Of a DNA stretch of 64,000 nt, positions 34,301 through 47,200 are shown piece after piece. Location: the NCBI GenBank assembly GCA_003260075.1, contig QLIY01000224.1:1-64000 (forward strand), read 5' to 3'. Within the stretch, counting starts at the first letter, position 1, and the number at the start of each line of letters is the position of its first letter. The notes beneath the pieces were generated by a model. The model searched no databases. It was not told where the DNA came from and was given only the letters and a program-made list of their open reading frames with translations. Made by a program: the position numbers and the translations under genes. Source of the DNA: Phallusia mammillata. Lineage: Eukaryota > Chordata > Ascidiacea > Phlebobranchia > Ascidiidae.

Positions 34301-37300
34301 ATGTAGCACCGAGTGCAACGTCTATTCTAGCACAGGCTGTATCGGTGTGTGAAAATTACCAGGAATTACAAATCATTCCTGAAAAAAGTATAGTTGAAAT
34401 GAAAAATTGCGCAACACAGACGGCCCCTGTGAAACCTCCAAGGCAAAAAAATAAAATCCAGCAAAGTGTACGTCCAGATATAGCATCCATACATAAAGAA
34501 AATCCAGCTCCTGTCAATGTAAGGGAAAGTGCCACACAAACACCTCCACCAAAACCACTGCGACGTAAGATTTCGCAACAAAGATTGAAAACAACACAGG
34601 TTGTACTCATTTCCACAATCCCAACAATAAGTCAACAGGCCACACCTATTCCCAGGCCTAGAACACAGAAACCATTTCAACCGAAGCTACTGGAACATGG
34701 TGATCTTCATCAAGAAAACGAACCAGAACAAAGAGAAGATGAGTTCCAAAAACATGCTGTATCATTAAGTAAGGAAGCCATTACATCAGGGATTGCAGAA
34801 ATAGCAAAAAGTCTCGAAGATAATGACACAGAAAACTTAGATAATGCAACACAATTGGAGACCAAGAACCCAGCAAATCTCCCAGATGAACATATGACCA
34901 CCTTAGCAACAGCTAAAACAAACAGGAAAACCAATCTGAAAACCAAAATTATAAAACAAACAAACGAGGAGCTGGCTACAATGACCCCACGTATTCCTGA
35001 GCAATCCAAAGAAGTTTCAGATAAAAGCAAGGCTGTATTGATGCCAAACAACAAAGAGAAACCACAAGGTTTTCAGAGTGACAAAACACTTTCGAAAATC
35101 CAAGTGGTCTACACAATGCCTGAGATGATTAAAGAGAAAGATGCAGGAAATGTAAAAAAAGAAAACCAATTCCTGAGTCAGCCCAAAACGCCCGTGAAAA
35201 ATATAAAATCACCTAAACGCAAGAAACGTAGCCGTGGCTGCATTGGCTGTTGCGTGCAGTAATTGGACATTACAAGCTGCGCTGGTTGGACTAAATGCTC
35301 TGAAGCATGGCAAACACGTTATGCAGCAACATAAAACGGGGGCATTTTATGTAGAAAATGGCGAAAACCGTTTCTGCACAGTTATATTGTCGTTTAAACG
35401 GTTGATGTTTCTCGCAATTTTTATTTTCGCGCCATTTCGCTGTTTTATTTCGCCATCCTGTATGATTGTTTAAAAGTCGCCTTAGTATTATAATAAAATA
35501 GTTGTGTTAAATTTTTTTTGTTTTGTTATGGACTAGGGTGCAAAAATAGGGAAAGCATTTGAATAAACTTGATTTGCATAATAAATCTGATATTTACACC
35601 AGGGATAGGTAAATAAATATTGGCCGATGCAAAGCAATTACAAATTTGAAAGGTCATAAAATTGGTGAATCTAGCTAAAAGTACAAAACCATTTCAAATA
35701 CTTTACAATGTGCCAATAAAGCATGAAACTCCGGATTCGTGTACTTCAGAAAGTATGGCTGTTTAAAATGTTTGTCATTAAAGGGGCCTATAGGTAAATC
35801 GCTATAGATTTAACAATTAAGGTCAACGATTCACAAGGACCAACTTAGGTTGAAACTGAGATCAGCCCTAAAGCGCCTGTGCAGACCACCGATCATTCTT
35901 AACTGAAACTGTAGTACCTCCCACGGTGCAGACACCGAACGGCCGTTTAATGACCTTTTGACACCGTTCATAATAGCACGCAGTTCTTAGTGTTCAACAT
36001 TACCGTTTTTGGCTAATTCATACATGACTTAAGTATTGATTCTTGAATTGATTTGTCAAAAATGCGGCTGCTGCGTCTGACAATATTATGTCATTTTTTG
36101 TAAAAAATTTGACATTGGCGTATTTTCAACCGCGAGGTTTTTGCAGCTGTTTCCCGATTCCGTGGCGCTAGTGTAGTGTTTTCGTATTCCTATGTACCAT
36201 TTTCATGCACGGTTTCAAAATTAATACAATACAAAAATAAAGAAGATACGTTATGACGAAAAATCCTTCTTGACTGTGTTTGTAATACCTACAAGTTGAC
36301 CTTAAGCGACCCGTGGTCATGCCGCGGCCAATTGACAACGACAACATAATCTTTGTGTTGATCAACAAAGTTTTGCTTGGCATATACGAAACCGAAGCAC
36401 GTTTATCGAGTTTAAATCACGTCTTAGGTGTAAACCCTCGGCCAAAACTGAATATGCGCGTGATAACTTTAATAAAGCGGCATGGCATTGCAGCGCAAAT
36501 GCAGCTGATTTTTAATCACCGCTGACGACTGTCTGGTAAAACATCTGTCCGGACGTCAAGCTGAGCTCTCCCGCTCTGCATTAAACCGCTTGAATCGTAA
36601 ACCAGTGAGTTACTTCCTTGGGACTTTTATCTGGCCAATAGTGTACACATATTATGAGTTGTAAAGGTAACCATTTGGCCGATTAAGGCAAACTTTTAAA
36701 TACTAAACGAATAACCTACTGCAAACAATTGTTTAACTTTCAGCACATTAGGGCTTGTATTTCTGGCCCAAACCAAAACCGATTATTTCGGGGCTTAAAG
36801 GATGAAAAATGGGTGAATCCAATAAAAAGTTAGAAAATTCTTTAGAATACCTTACATTGCACCAACCAAAGCATGAAACTCCTAGATTATGTAGTTTAGT
36901 CAGTACAGCCGTTTTAATTTTTTACGTTTTGGGGCCTGTGGGTGAACCTCTGGGTCATTCGGGGTCAAAATTCTGGAGGATCAAATTTGGATTAATAACT
37001 AGCATCTGTAAGAATTGAATACATTTTTTAAAAATCTTTTTTGAATAAATTTGAAGCACTCTTTCTTGATCAAACGCGTTTAATAAACCAGCGTTAAACA
37101 GAAAAAAAGATTTAAAAAAAATACGGATAAAAACAATATGTGTCTCCTTTAGGAAATAAGACCCATATATAAAGACCATGGTGCTACATAAACCTGCAAC
37201 TTACCCCACAGGAAACTCATAAAATAACTTACAAATGTAACACAGCAAGTTGTCACAAATGTCCTTCTATGACGTCACACTACACCTACCTAATAATTGA

Positions 37301-40300
37301 AATCATCGTGACTTACAATTTTGCTGCCTTTTTCGGTAAATAAGAATTGAAAAACGGACGTGTTTTCATATTCTCTGAAAAAATGTTCAGTTTTATACCC
37401 TTTTTTCAGAAATGTGGCGCAGAAAACGGAATTTTTATCCGACAAATGCCCGAACGCTACAAAAGAAGAGGTAATAAGAATCGAAAAACGTTGTGTTTAA
37501 GTTTTAAGTAAGATTTTTGTACAACATTCTTTTCGCAGGTATTTTGACTTGGAACTGATGTCTATCTCATCGTTCCAGGTAAAAGTTTGTTTGCTTTTAA
37601 CTTTAAATTCTTACGAGAGCATGCCAAGATATCTCAAAGATACAATTAATTTTCACATTTTATTTTACAATCCTTTCTACTAAAGATTATTTACGGCAAA
37701 AACTTATCTTATGTATCTCCCACAAACAGGCAAAGTGCTATGAGCGTGAGATGAGCAAAAAACGAAAATTAATTTTTCCTAAACTGCAAAATTCAGGTTT
37801 GTTTGTTGTTTCTAACAATTTGCACAGACTTTATTGTAAAATAATCAACGTCACATTTTGCTTTGCAGGCACCATTGGAAAAAAATCCAAAAATATGCTA
37901 AAATACATCTTCTGCATGGAAGAAAAGCACAAAAGGTAAACGAAAAGCAAAGGTTATATGGGGCAAACCTAGCATAAATTCACAATCACTAAATACCAAG
38001 AACGTTTTAAAAGTAAAGATCTAATTTAAATTCCCAAATCTAAAGGTTACTTTGGTTCTCGTAGGTTGCTTTTTAGTGGGTCAAAAAGCCTGCTGGTTTC
38101 TGCAACAACCCGGAATTCGCAGTTGATTTTGCACCAAACATATTGTGGAACTCCAAACTGGAGACCCAGTAAGACCTGTTGCATCTTATATCCAGTCCAT
38201 AGCAGCGAAGTGGCAACGTTTTGTAGAAGAATTTCACTTGCTCAAAAACCACCGACAAAAGTTTTTGCAACAAAGATTACAAACAAGACAGGTTGTACTA
38301 CTTTCGGCCATGCCAGCAGTAAGCCAACAGGCTACACCCGTTCCAAGGCCTAGAACACAGAAACCATTTTCAAAGAAGCCACTTGATTCTCAAAATGGTG
38401 ATCTTCATCAAGACAACGATCCAAAACAATGTGAAGATGAGTTCAAAAAACATGCTGTAGAATTAAGCCAGGACACCATTACTTCAGGGATTGCAGAAGT
38501 TGCAAAAAGTCTTGAAAAAAGCAACACAGAAAACGAAGACAATGCTTGAGAATTGGAAAGCAATGTCCTATCAAAATGGCCAGATAAACAGATGATTACA
38601 GATTATAAGCTCAAGCAAGGTGGTGCAGAATTAAGCCAGGAGGCCATTACTTCAGGAATCATAGAAGTTGCAAACAGTCTTAAAGAAAACAACGACACTG
38701 CAATATAATTAAAAAGTAATGTCCTGTTGAAATGCCCAGATAAACAGACGATGAGTTCAAGAAACATGCTGTAGAATTAAGCCAGAAGGCCATCACTATA
38801 GGGATCGAGGAAGTTGCAAACAGTTTTGAAGACAGCAACACAGAAAACATATTGGAAAGCAATGTCCTATCTAAACTATCAGATCAACAGATGATTAAAG
38901 ATTATGAGTTCAAGTAGGGTGCTGTAGAATTAAGCCAGGAAGCCATTACTTTAGGGATCATAGAAGTTGCAAACAGTCTTAGAGAAAGCACCACAGAAAA
39001 CAAAGATAACACTGGCCAACACAATTTTTGGTGTCTTTAATGTTAAAACTGGGGGGGGGGGCAGAAGTTGCAAACAGTCTTAGAGAAAGCACCACAGAAA
39101 ACAAAGATAATATATCAGAATTAGAAAATAATGTCCTTTTGAAATGAACAGATAATAAGTTCAAGCAATGTGCTGTAGGATTTTAGCCGGGGGGGGGGAA
39201 TATATCAGAATTAGAAAATAATGTCCTTTAGAAATGAACAGATAATAAGTTCAAGCAATGTGCTGTAGGATTTTAGCCAGGAAGCCATCACTTCAGGGAT
39301 CATAGAAGTTGCAAATAGTCTTAAAGAAACAACACAGAAAATGAAGGCAATGCAATGGAATTAAGAAGCAAGAATCTAGCAAATTTTCCACATGAACAAA
39401 TTGCCATATCTCCGGAATTCGCGCTTGGTACCGCGCTGGCGTCACACTAGAAGTCCAATTTCTGGTAACGCGTGAACTTTATGTGAGCACACGTAGTATA
39501 GTTACAGTCACGTCAATCATAAGGCTCACGTCAACACGGTTTTCTGTGAAGAAAACATACACTCAAAAATGGGAAACAGTAATTAATTTTATCCCGACGG
39601 GAATAAAGCTTACCAGAGTTTTGGACCGGGGTATCACAGATATACATAGCTTGACATCATCAGAAAGCATTCTACACATATGCAAAACGAGTATTTTAAA
39701 TGTACTGCAAATTGTACAGCTTCAATGCAAAATAAAGCTCACCTTGCAAAGGCAACATTATTCCTTTTCATCAGAGTTATAAATTTAGCATTACCATCTA
39801 TTAATTACAAACAAATCATATTTAGTTACTTTCGATTGCTTTATCCAAAGTTTGCAAGTTCAACTAACAAACTGGACGTGAAACAAACTAAACTCAATAG
39901 TATTGAGTCAATACTAAACGGTCAAAGCACAGCAGAGAGAAAGAAACTACAAGGGTGTTGTTACGTCATAAAGGATTCTGGCATTGTGGCGCAATCACAC
40001 GACATGAGATGTGGTGTAGGTATGCACAAAGTACATATAAAACACTTTGGGTATGCATACAGATACAGTTGAGTGGTTTACGATGTTATGTTACAATCTT
40101 CGCCACCGAAGGTTTTTCTAAAAGATTAAGTCATAGCAACAAGTAAAACTGACAGGAAATCTGGAAACCAAAATTACAAAACATACAAACGAGGGGGGGG
40201 GGGTTGAGTGATTTACGATGGTGTGTTGCAATCTTCCACACCGAAGGTTTTTCTAAAAGATTAAGTCATAGCAACAGGTGAAACTGACAGGAAATCTGGA

Positions 40301-41248
40301 AACCAAAATTACAAAACATACAAACGAGGAGCTGCCTACAATGACCCCATGTCACCTAGAACAATCCAAAGAAGTTTTAGGAGGAAGCAAGACTGTATTA
40401 AGTTTTAGGAGGGGGGGGGGAGTCACCCAGAAATCCAAAGAAGTTTTAGGAGGAAGCAAGACTGTATTAAGTTTTAGGAGGGAGCAAGACTGTACTAAGT
40501 TTTAGGAGGGAGCAAGACTGTATTAAGTTTTAGGAGGGAGCAAGACTGTATTAAGTTTTAGGAGGGAGCAAGACGGTGATAAACAACAAAGAAAAACCAC
40601 AAGGTTATCACAGTGAAAAAACACTTTCTAAAATCCAAATGGTCTACACTACAGAATACCTGACATGATTGAAGAGAAAAAGGAAGATAATGGGGAAAAA
40701 AAGAAAACCAAATCCCAAGTCAACTTAAAACGCCCGTCAAAAATACAAAATCACCTAAACGCAAGAAACAAAGACGTGGCTGCTTTGGCTGCTGCGTGCA
40801 GTAATTGGACGTTACAAGATGCTTTGGTGGGACTAAATATTCTCAAGCATGGCAACCATGTTATGCAGTAACAGCATACAAGATTATTTTAAGTACAAAA
40901 AGGGCGAAAACTTTATCTGCACAGTTATATTGTCGTTGAATTGTTGCTGTTTATCGCAATTTTATTCTTAAACCTGTATGATATTTTATTCCGCCATTTT
41001 CGTATGATTGTTTAACACAGTGGTCGGCAACCGCCGGTCCGCGGCCCTGTACCGGTCCGCGAGGAGTTCGTTACCGGGCCGTANCCTGTACCGGTCCGCG
41101 GCCCTGTACCGGTCCGCGAGGAGTTCGTTACCGGGCCGTATAATTTTTCTTGTTAAATGCTATAAAACATTTTGCCTACGTATCCCAGCCATGATAAACT
41201 AATTTAGACGTTTTTATAGCTATATATTTGTAGTTTTTTAAGACCGGT

Positions 41249-41279
<31 letters not shown>

Positions 41280-44200
41280 TAAACTTTAACACATTACTAC
41301 TATAATAAAAATATTTTTGTTACTATTTATTTCTTTGATATGGATACGGTTCAGAAAGATATTTAACTCTACTATTATGAATATAGTTGTTTAATTCACA
41401 ATGTAAATGTTTGAATGAGTTTAAACAGATTTTTTTACAACAGCACTCACAGCAGTTCCTTCTAAGTTCTAACCCACTTACCTAGCACAAATATCTTGCC
41501 ACTATGTGTCGCTGTTGAGACACAATGGTGAGGAGAAGGAAGGGCCGCTTTCATGGTCCACTGATTCGTGTCAGGGTTGTAGCACTGAACCTAAAATATA
41601 GTAACGCTGTTTTATCAATTTATCTCAAACTTATTGGTCTCGATTTACAATTATTAAATATATTTTGCGAAACACCGTACCATCCACTAACACAATACGG
41701 TGCCCAATAAAATCATTTTGCAACGGAAGTGTAATGGTTAGAATGCATTTTCGGAACAATATTATCAAAATAAGATTTGAAGTCTACCCGATTATTCCCT
41801 AAACATAATGTAAAAAAGTCGCAATCTGTTAAGTACAAACGAAATGCGAAACCCTTTAATTGAATATTGCGGGTGTGTCCTGTGGGGTAAGTGAGTAGTT
41901 GGAAAAGTAAATGATTGGATAAACAACATTTATAGACGCAGTAAACCACCTGAAACTCTATTGGTCTAAGGGATCTCGTTTGAAACACAGAAGCGATGTT
42001 GCAATTTGATCACATCAAACACAATCCTTTGACCACACCAAACTCGAAACAGCTAACCAACGTAACTATGCCAAAGCCGGCCTAATTAAACGGGATCAAT
42101 GACATTTCAGTGGTCCAACGTCGTCTGTTTACTCCATCGCGGAGTGACAGATCACAAAACCAGAACTAGAGCAGTAGTCAATTCCCCGCCGTATTGCTTG
42201 TAACCTTTCAATACGTACGAGAGACTTACGATCGAAACGAGACAACGAATACGTCACATGAAGCAGCTGCCATGCGGAGTGACTGTTAAATGGTGTGCGT
42301 GTTTATTTAAATTCGGGTTTGATGTTAAAATAGGCTGCATATAGGAAACAATAGGCTATATGGAGCAACTCAAGAAATTCTCATACATTATTTATACATA
42401 AAGGTATTGATACTGGCGGTTTGTCGTCACTTTTATACCCGTGGGGGGGGGGGGCAACTCAAGAAATTCTCATACATTATTTATAACTTACATAAAGGTA
42501 TTGATACTGGCGGTTTGTCGTCACTTTTATACCCGTTTATGACAGCTGCTGTTTCCCACGTTTAATACAATTTGACACGGCGTCCGTTTTGCTATTAATC
42601 ACACTCAGCCTCCGTGGCATTTTTAGATGTAAGGTTTTAGTTCTTATCAATTTCAGAATAAATTTGGTGCAGCTTATATATTTTGGGGGGACCGGATAAT
42701 TCGGTATTATGAATTTACGTTCTTTTTAACTGCTGTATTCTGTGAAAACATTTCCAAATAAACTCAAACCAGCCTGCCCAACGTTTTGAAATACACTATT
42801 AAAATAGTGTCGGGCCTTTCAGGACAGATTTGGGCTGGTTTCGAGGTTTAGTTTGTGTACAACGCTTGATTCAGGTTGTAAAGATATATTTTTGACCTAA
42901 TTTTATCTTAGTAAATCTAACTTCAAGGCCAAATTAGGGCTTCATTTGCAGAAAATCATGTTTATAGGCCTGGTTTGGGTTTTGTATTTTCGGGTTCGTG
43001 TTCATTTTGGGCCTGCCAACACCTTTACACTCATGTGTTCGGAAACATGCATGAACTTATACCTCAAGTAGGATGCTGACATACTACATTAGACGTTTTG
43101 TGAATTCAGAAGTCTAACCCTTACCTTGTTGAAAACACTCGGGTCCTCTCCTCCCCCACCGATGACGTAAAGCTTCCCGTTACACGTTGCAAGGGCACAC
43201 GAACTCACAGCCATCAACATCGGTGGAATCTCCAACCAGGAATTGCAGAAACTACATAAAAATCACGTTTTTCTGGAGCCTGTATACTGGTTGTTGATAT
43301 AGTACTACAGTAATTTAACATACCTGTCGTAGCGTTCAACGCTCTTAAGCTTGTTTTTTCCATCGTAACCTCCAACACTGTACACGTGACCACCCAAGGT
43401 CACCATTCGGTGTCGCCATCTGCCTTTGCACATGGGAGCGATTTTCACCCAGTTGTCGAGATGAGACTGTAATGCATTATGATAAGTTAAGCGTTAACTC
43501 ATAATGTATAATATAGCTGGTGATGACAAATTGACATTTGGTATTGAGAAATCATTACCATGAACCAAATACTATTAATATCCAGATGTACAAAAGTTCA
43601 TATATGCGCGTTTTTTCCATTGGGGGGGGGGTTGTATAATATAAGTGGTGATGACAAATTGACATTTGGTATTGAGAAATCATTACCATTAACCAAATAC
43701 AATTAATATCCAGATGTACAAAAGTTCATATATGCGCGTTTTTTCCATTTAATTTTGAGCGTGATAAAACCAAGTTTTGTAATAAAGAAATGAAAAATGT
43801 TTTTTTTTGCATTTAATGTATTGGCGCATTGCACTCGTTTAGCATCAAGATCTTTCAGTGTACCAAATGTTGGTGACGCTTTTTTGGTAACCGATTGTTT
43901 GTTAAGACTTAACAACCCAATGTGCAGCAGAAAAGACAACACTAACAAATTGCCAAATAATTTTTTGCCTAGACTTAATACGATTATCTACTCCGGAATA
44001 AATTGCATCTATTAATACAGCGACTATATAACCAGGATCGCAACATCTGTACTTGGGTATGCAAGGATTTTAAACGAAATATGTAAAGTATAGGGATATT
44101 GATTTTTAAAAAATCGCAGATAAAATGATAACTGATTGATAATTTCAAAAGGGTGTTAATAAGAAAACATTCAAAAACACCATTTTCCAACCTGATACAG

Positions 44201-47200
44201 CCAGACATCTCTTGAGTGAATCCTTCCACCGCTGACAATAATGCTGTTCCGGAATGAAGCCACTGCGTATTCGGACTTGGTAAAGGCCGGAAGCTTGGCC
44301 AGTGAACCCCAGTGACCCGTGACGGGGTCAAATGCTTCAACCTGTGGCATGTTGTATCCTCCAACTCGGTCGTAGCCACCCACTATCACCACTGCTGCGC
44401 TGCAACCCGTTGAACGCCGAGGTCTGGTGCGAGCGCTGTTGATTTCGTTGCCTAAAAGAAACAAACGACAGAAACTTCGATATTTTATACATAGATATTT
44501 TGCAACAGGCAACATGGTATGGATTTTTGAGGTATGTGAAGTTGTAAGTGGAGTCTGAGTTTTTGGTCGGGTTCGAGTTTTGGTATAAGTCAGTGGTTCT
44601 CAAAGTATGGGTCGCGACCCAAACATGGGTCGCGCAGGGTCAAAAAATGGGTCGCGCTATGGTGGTTCAATTCTGTCCAAACGGACTATTACTGCATTAA
44701 GTAAACACAAACGAATTTACTTAATGTTGTAGTAGTAAAGTCCCCTCACTCGACCACGTTGCACAGTGAAATGAACTAATCATTGCAACATACTAACAAT
44801 AGCGTTCTGATTTTTGCTGTTACGCACATGGCGATTGTTACGTCATAGAACGGGAAATAAAAGTTAATCATGCAAAACTGAACGCGGAGATGTACCAGTT
44901 AGCGTTTGAGGATGAGTAAGTATTCGTACACAGAAACATTTTTAGATTTGGGGTTCACTTCTATCAATGATCATGGTGCTGCAAAGCCACAATATGTGTT
45001 GTGTTATGTAGTATTGTCGAATCGAACTCGTTAAACCTGCAGCCATTTTGAAATGGGCAGACTCATATGCGGCGACAAAGTGGCCTCGAAATTGTTACAT
45101 TTTTTGATGTTTGAGGCTTGGGTCGTGAGATGTTCATAAAACTCAGATTTGGGTCGCGGTCCAAAAAGTTTGAGAACCACTGGTATAAGTGATAGGCCCA
45201 CTAATAGCTATACGCACTTGGACACATTTGAGTCGTACTTTCACCTTAGTAAATGTAATTTTGTGGCTTAGTTTCACACAAAAACTTCAAGTCGGGTTTC
45301 GGGCATTTTCTTTGGGATTCGGGTAAAAGTTTCAGGACCACAAAAACTTCAAGTCGGGTTTCGGGCATTTTCTTTGGGATTCGGGTAAAAGTTTCAGGAC
45401 CGCTTACGACTCTGTTTCAAACTTTACAATTTATGTTAGCGTTTACAAGTTATGTTAACAAAATACATTCACGGTCGCTAATAATTTGAAAAGGCAACGT
45501 TAAGCATTTTAAAACAAAGAGATTGAAAACGTCAATTTTATAACCAAAGAATTACCTAGAATGTGGTATTTTCTTGTTTCTTGCAGGATAGCCTGACACG
45601 CTGGGTTGGTAGAAACTTGCTCGTCACATTCAACAACGTTGACGAAGTAACTCGGGTGGATAAGAGGAACGCGAACGTACGACAACAATTCGGCAAAATC
45701 TTCTGACCTGTCAAAAGCACATACAGATATTCTTTGCGTAAGATGACACTTATTGGAGGTTTTATACGAACGCGAACAAAACCTCCATGTGATTTGTGAA
45801 ATCTAAAAGTGAAGAAGCTATATTGCGAAGGGACACTAAAAAAGTGCTGACCATATCTGAAAAGTCACCGTTTCAAAAGTGCATACTTTCTACAACTTGG
45901 GATTTCTGCAACAAGGTTATGACGTCGTGCAATCACCATTGTGACGTAGTACCTCGTCATCAACAGTATTGTCAAAAACAACCAGTCGGAACCATATAAT
46001 AAACAACTTCGATTAAAGTCACCTATCCCAACTAAAATACAGACTTCAAACAATCAACAACAAGTATCAACCTGTACGGACATCTACCGTAAACAACAGA
46101 TGATCGCGTCGTAATAGTTCAAATATTGACAGGATTGTGGCATAAAAATATGACGTCATTTCGTGGTATTATTAGGAGAACGGTTTACTTCACTTGTAAA
46201 CTGGAATTTACGCCATGGGCCATATGCTGTAGATTCGTCATAAATGTAACAAAAAAAACTCCTTTCTGTTTTATGTGATAATGGCTTCTGTGAATCAACT
46301 GGTGCAAATCAAACATGAGTCGAGATTAAAATTTACTCTTTGTTCACACAGTGTTTTTCAAGCCGCCTGCGGACCGAAATAAAAGCGTAAGCACATTTCA
46401 TACGTTTTCAATACGGTTTTTTTTCATTAATTTGGTGAATGGCTTTGTTAAAGCAATAGACCGAGATCTTTAAAAGTTAAGAAAAATCTAGCACTTAATT
46501 ACGTAAATACCTAATTTGTCGATTTCCAGTCAGTTTGGTTGTAAAGCAAGCTTTTATTGCTGACTTTAGTCGTTTAACAAATCCGTCCAACAAAAATTAC
46601 ACCCATCGAGGTTGTTTAAATAGTTGCTGTTTTGAATGAAGAAGCATAAATTTTACCATACAATTTCAAGAAACGCTGAAATGCTGAACACTTATGGTTT
46701 ATTTAAACCTATTGCGTCAAAAATCAGAAAAAAAATGTGACAGATAGCATCAACAGGCGCGTCTTTTTCAAAATCAAAACGAGCTTTTCCACCAATTCGC
46801 CCCCGAGCTATGCAACCTTAGCGTAATGTCGAATTCCATGCTTGACTGATTCATCTTATGTTGACTAATATGGAAAATCATACGCTTCAGACTGATTATT
46901 ACCTTCATTAACAATCAATAATGCCTTTCCTTCAATAAGCATCCCATTAAAACGTAATTTTTTTCAAAAGATTTGTTTTTTGTTTATTTAGTTTTTGTAT
47001 TACCATTTCGTAGAAAGGATTGGCTAAACGTCAACAACATTTTTTTTGTTTCTTTTTTGTTACTCGCTATTTTCAAACGAATAAAACTTTCGCAAATTTG
47101 AAACAATTCTAGTTTTTGTGGAAAGAAAATCTGTAATCGACAAACCAAATATAACACGTTTTTCTTCAGACAAAACCCCCCCCCCCCTTTTTTGTTACTC

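Larger units (their letters stand above)
37412..40863 (+). pseudogene. Nested-gene family, copy 2: broken and internally amplified
   Basis: It aligns with copy 1 throughout: exons at 37412-37470, 37539-37578, 37730-37796, 37869-37935 and a long last exon from 38065. Exons 1-3 join in frame (MWRRKRNFYP..., then RYFDLELMSISSF). Exon 4 has a one-base change of frame relative to copy 1, and the last exon stops after about 20 codons, reopens at 38145-38549, and is then interrupted repeatedly. The segment coding HAVELSQ...SGIAEVAKSL is repeated about five times (near 38490, 38660, 38810, 38960, 39300), where copy 1 has it once. An unrelated block of about 720 bp sits at about 39412-40130. Even so, the far end still reads RKKQRRGCFGCCVQ and stop (40757-40803), as in copy 1. 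It is probably a pseudogene, but several G-tract joins make the exact frame untrustworthy. Confidence 0.65.

Noticed and set aside
34356..35054. Minus-strand ORFs within nested gene copy 1
   Set aside because: These hydrophobic antisense frames lie opposite a Lys/Gln-rich coding exon; there are no splice sites and they are absent in copy 2.
40373..40578. CRISPR-like array
   Set aside because: The repeats are directly contiguous with no unique spacers, and the genome is eukaryotic; this is a short tandem repeat.
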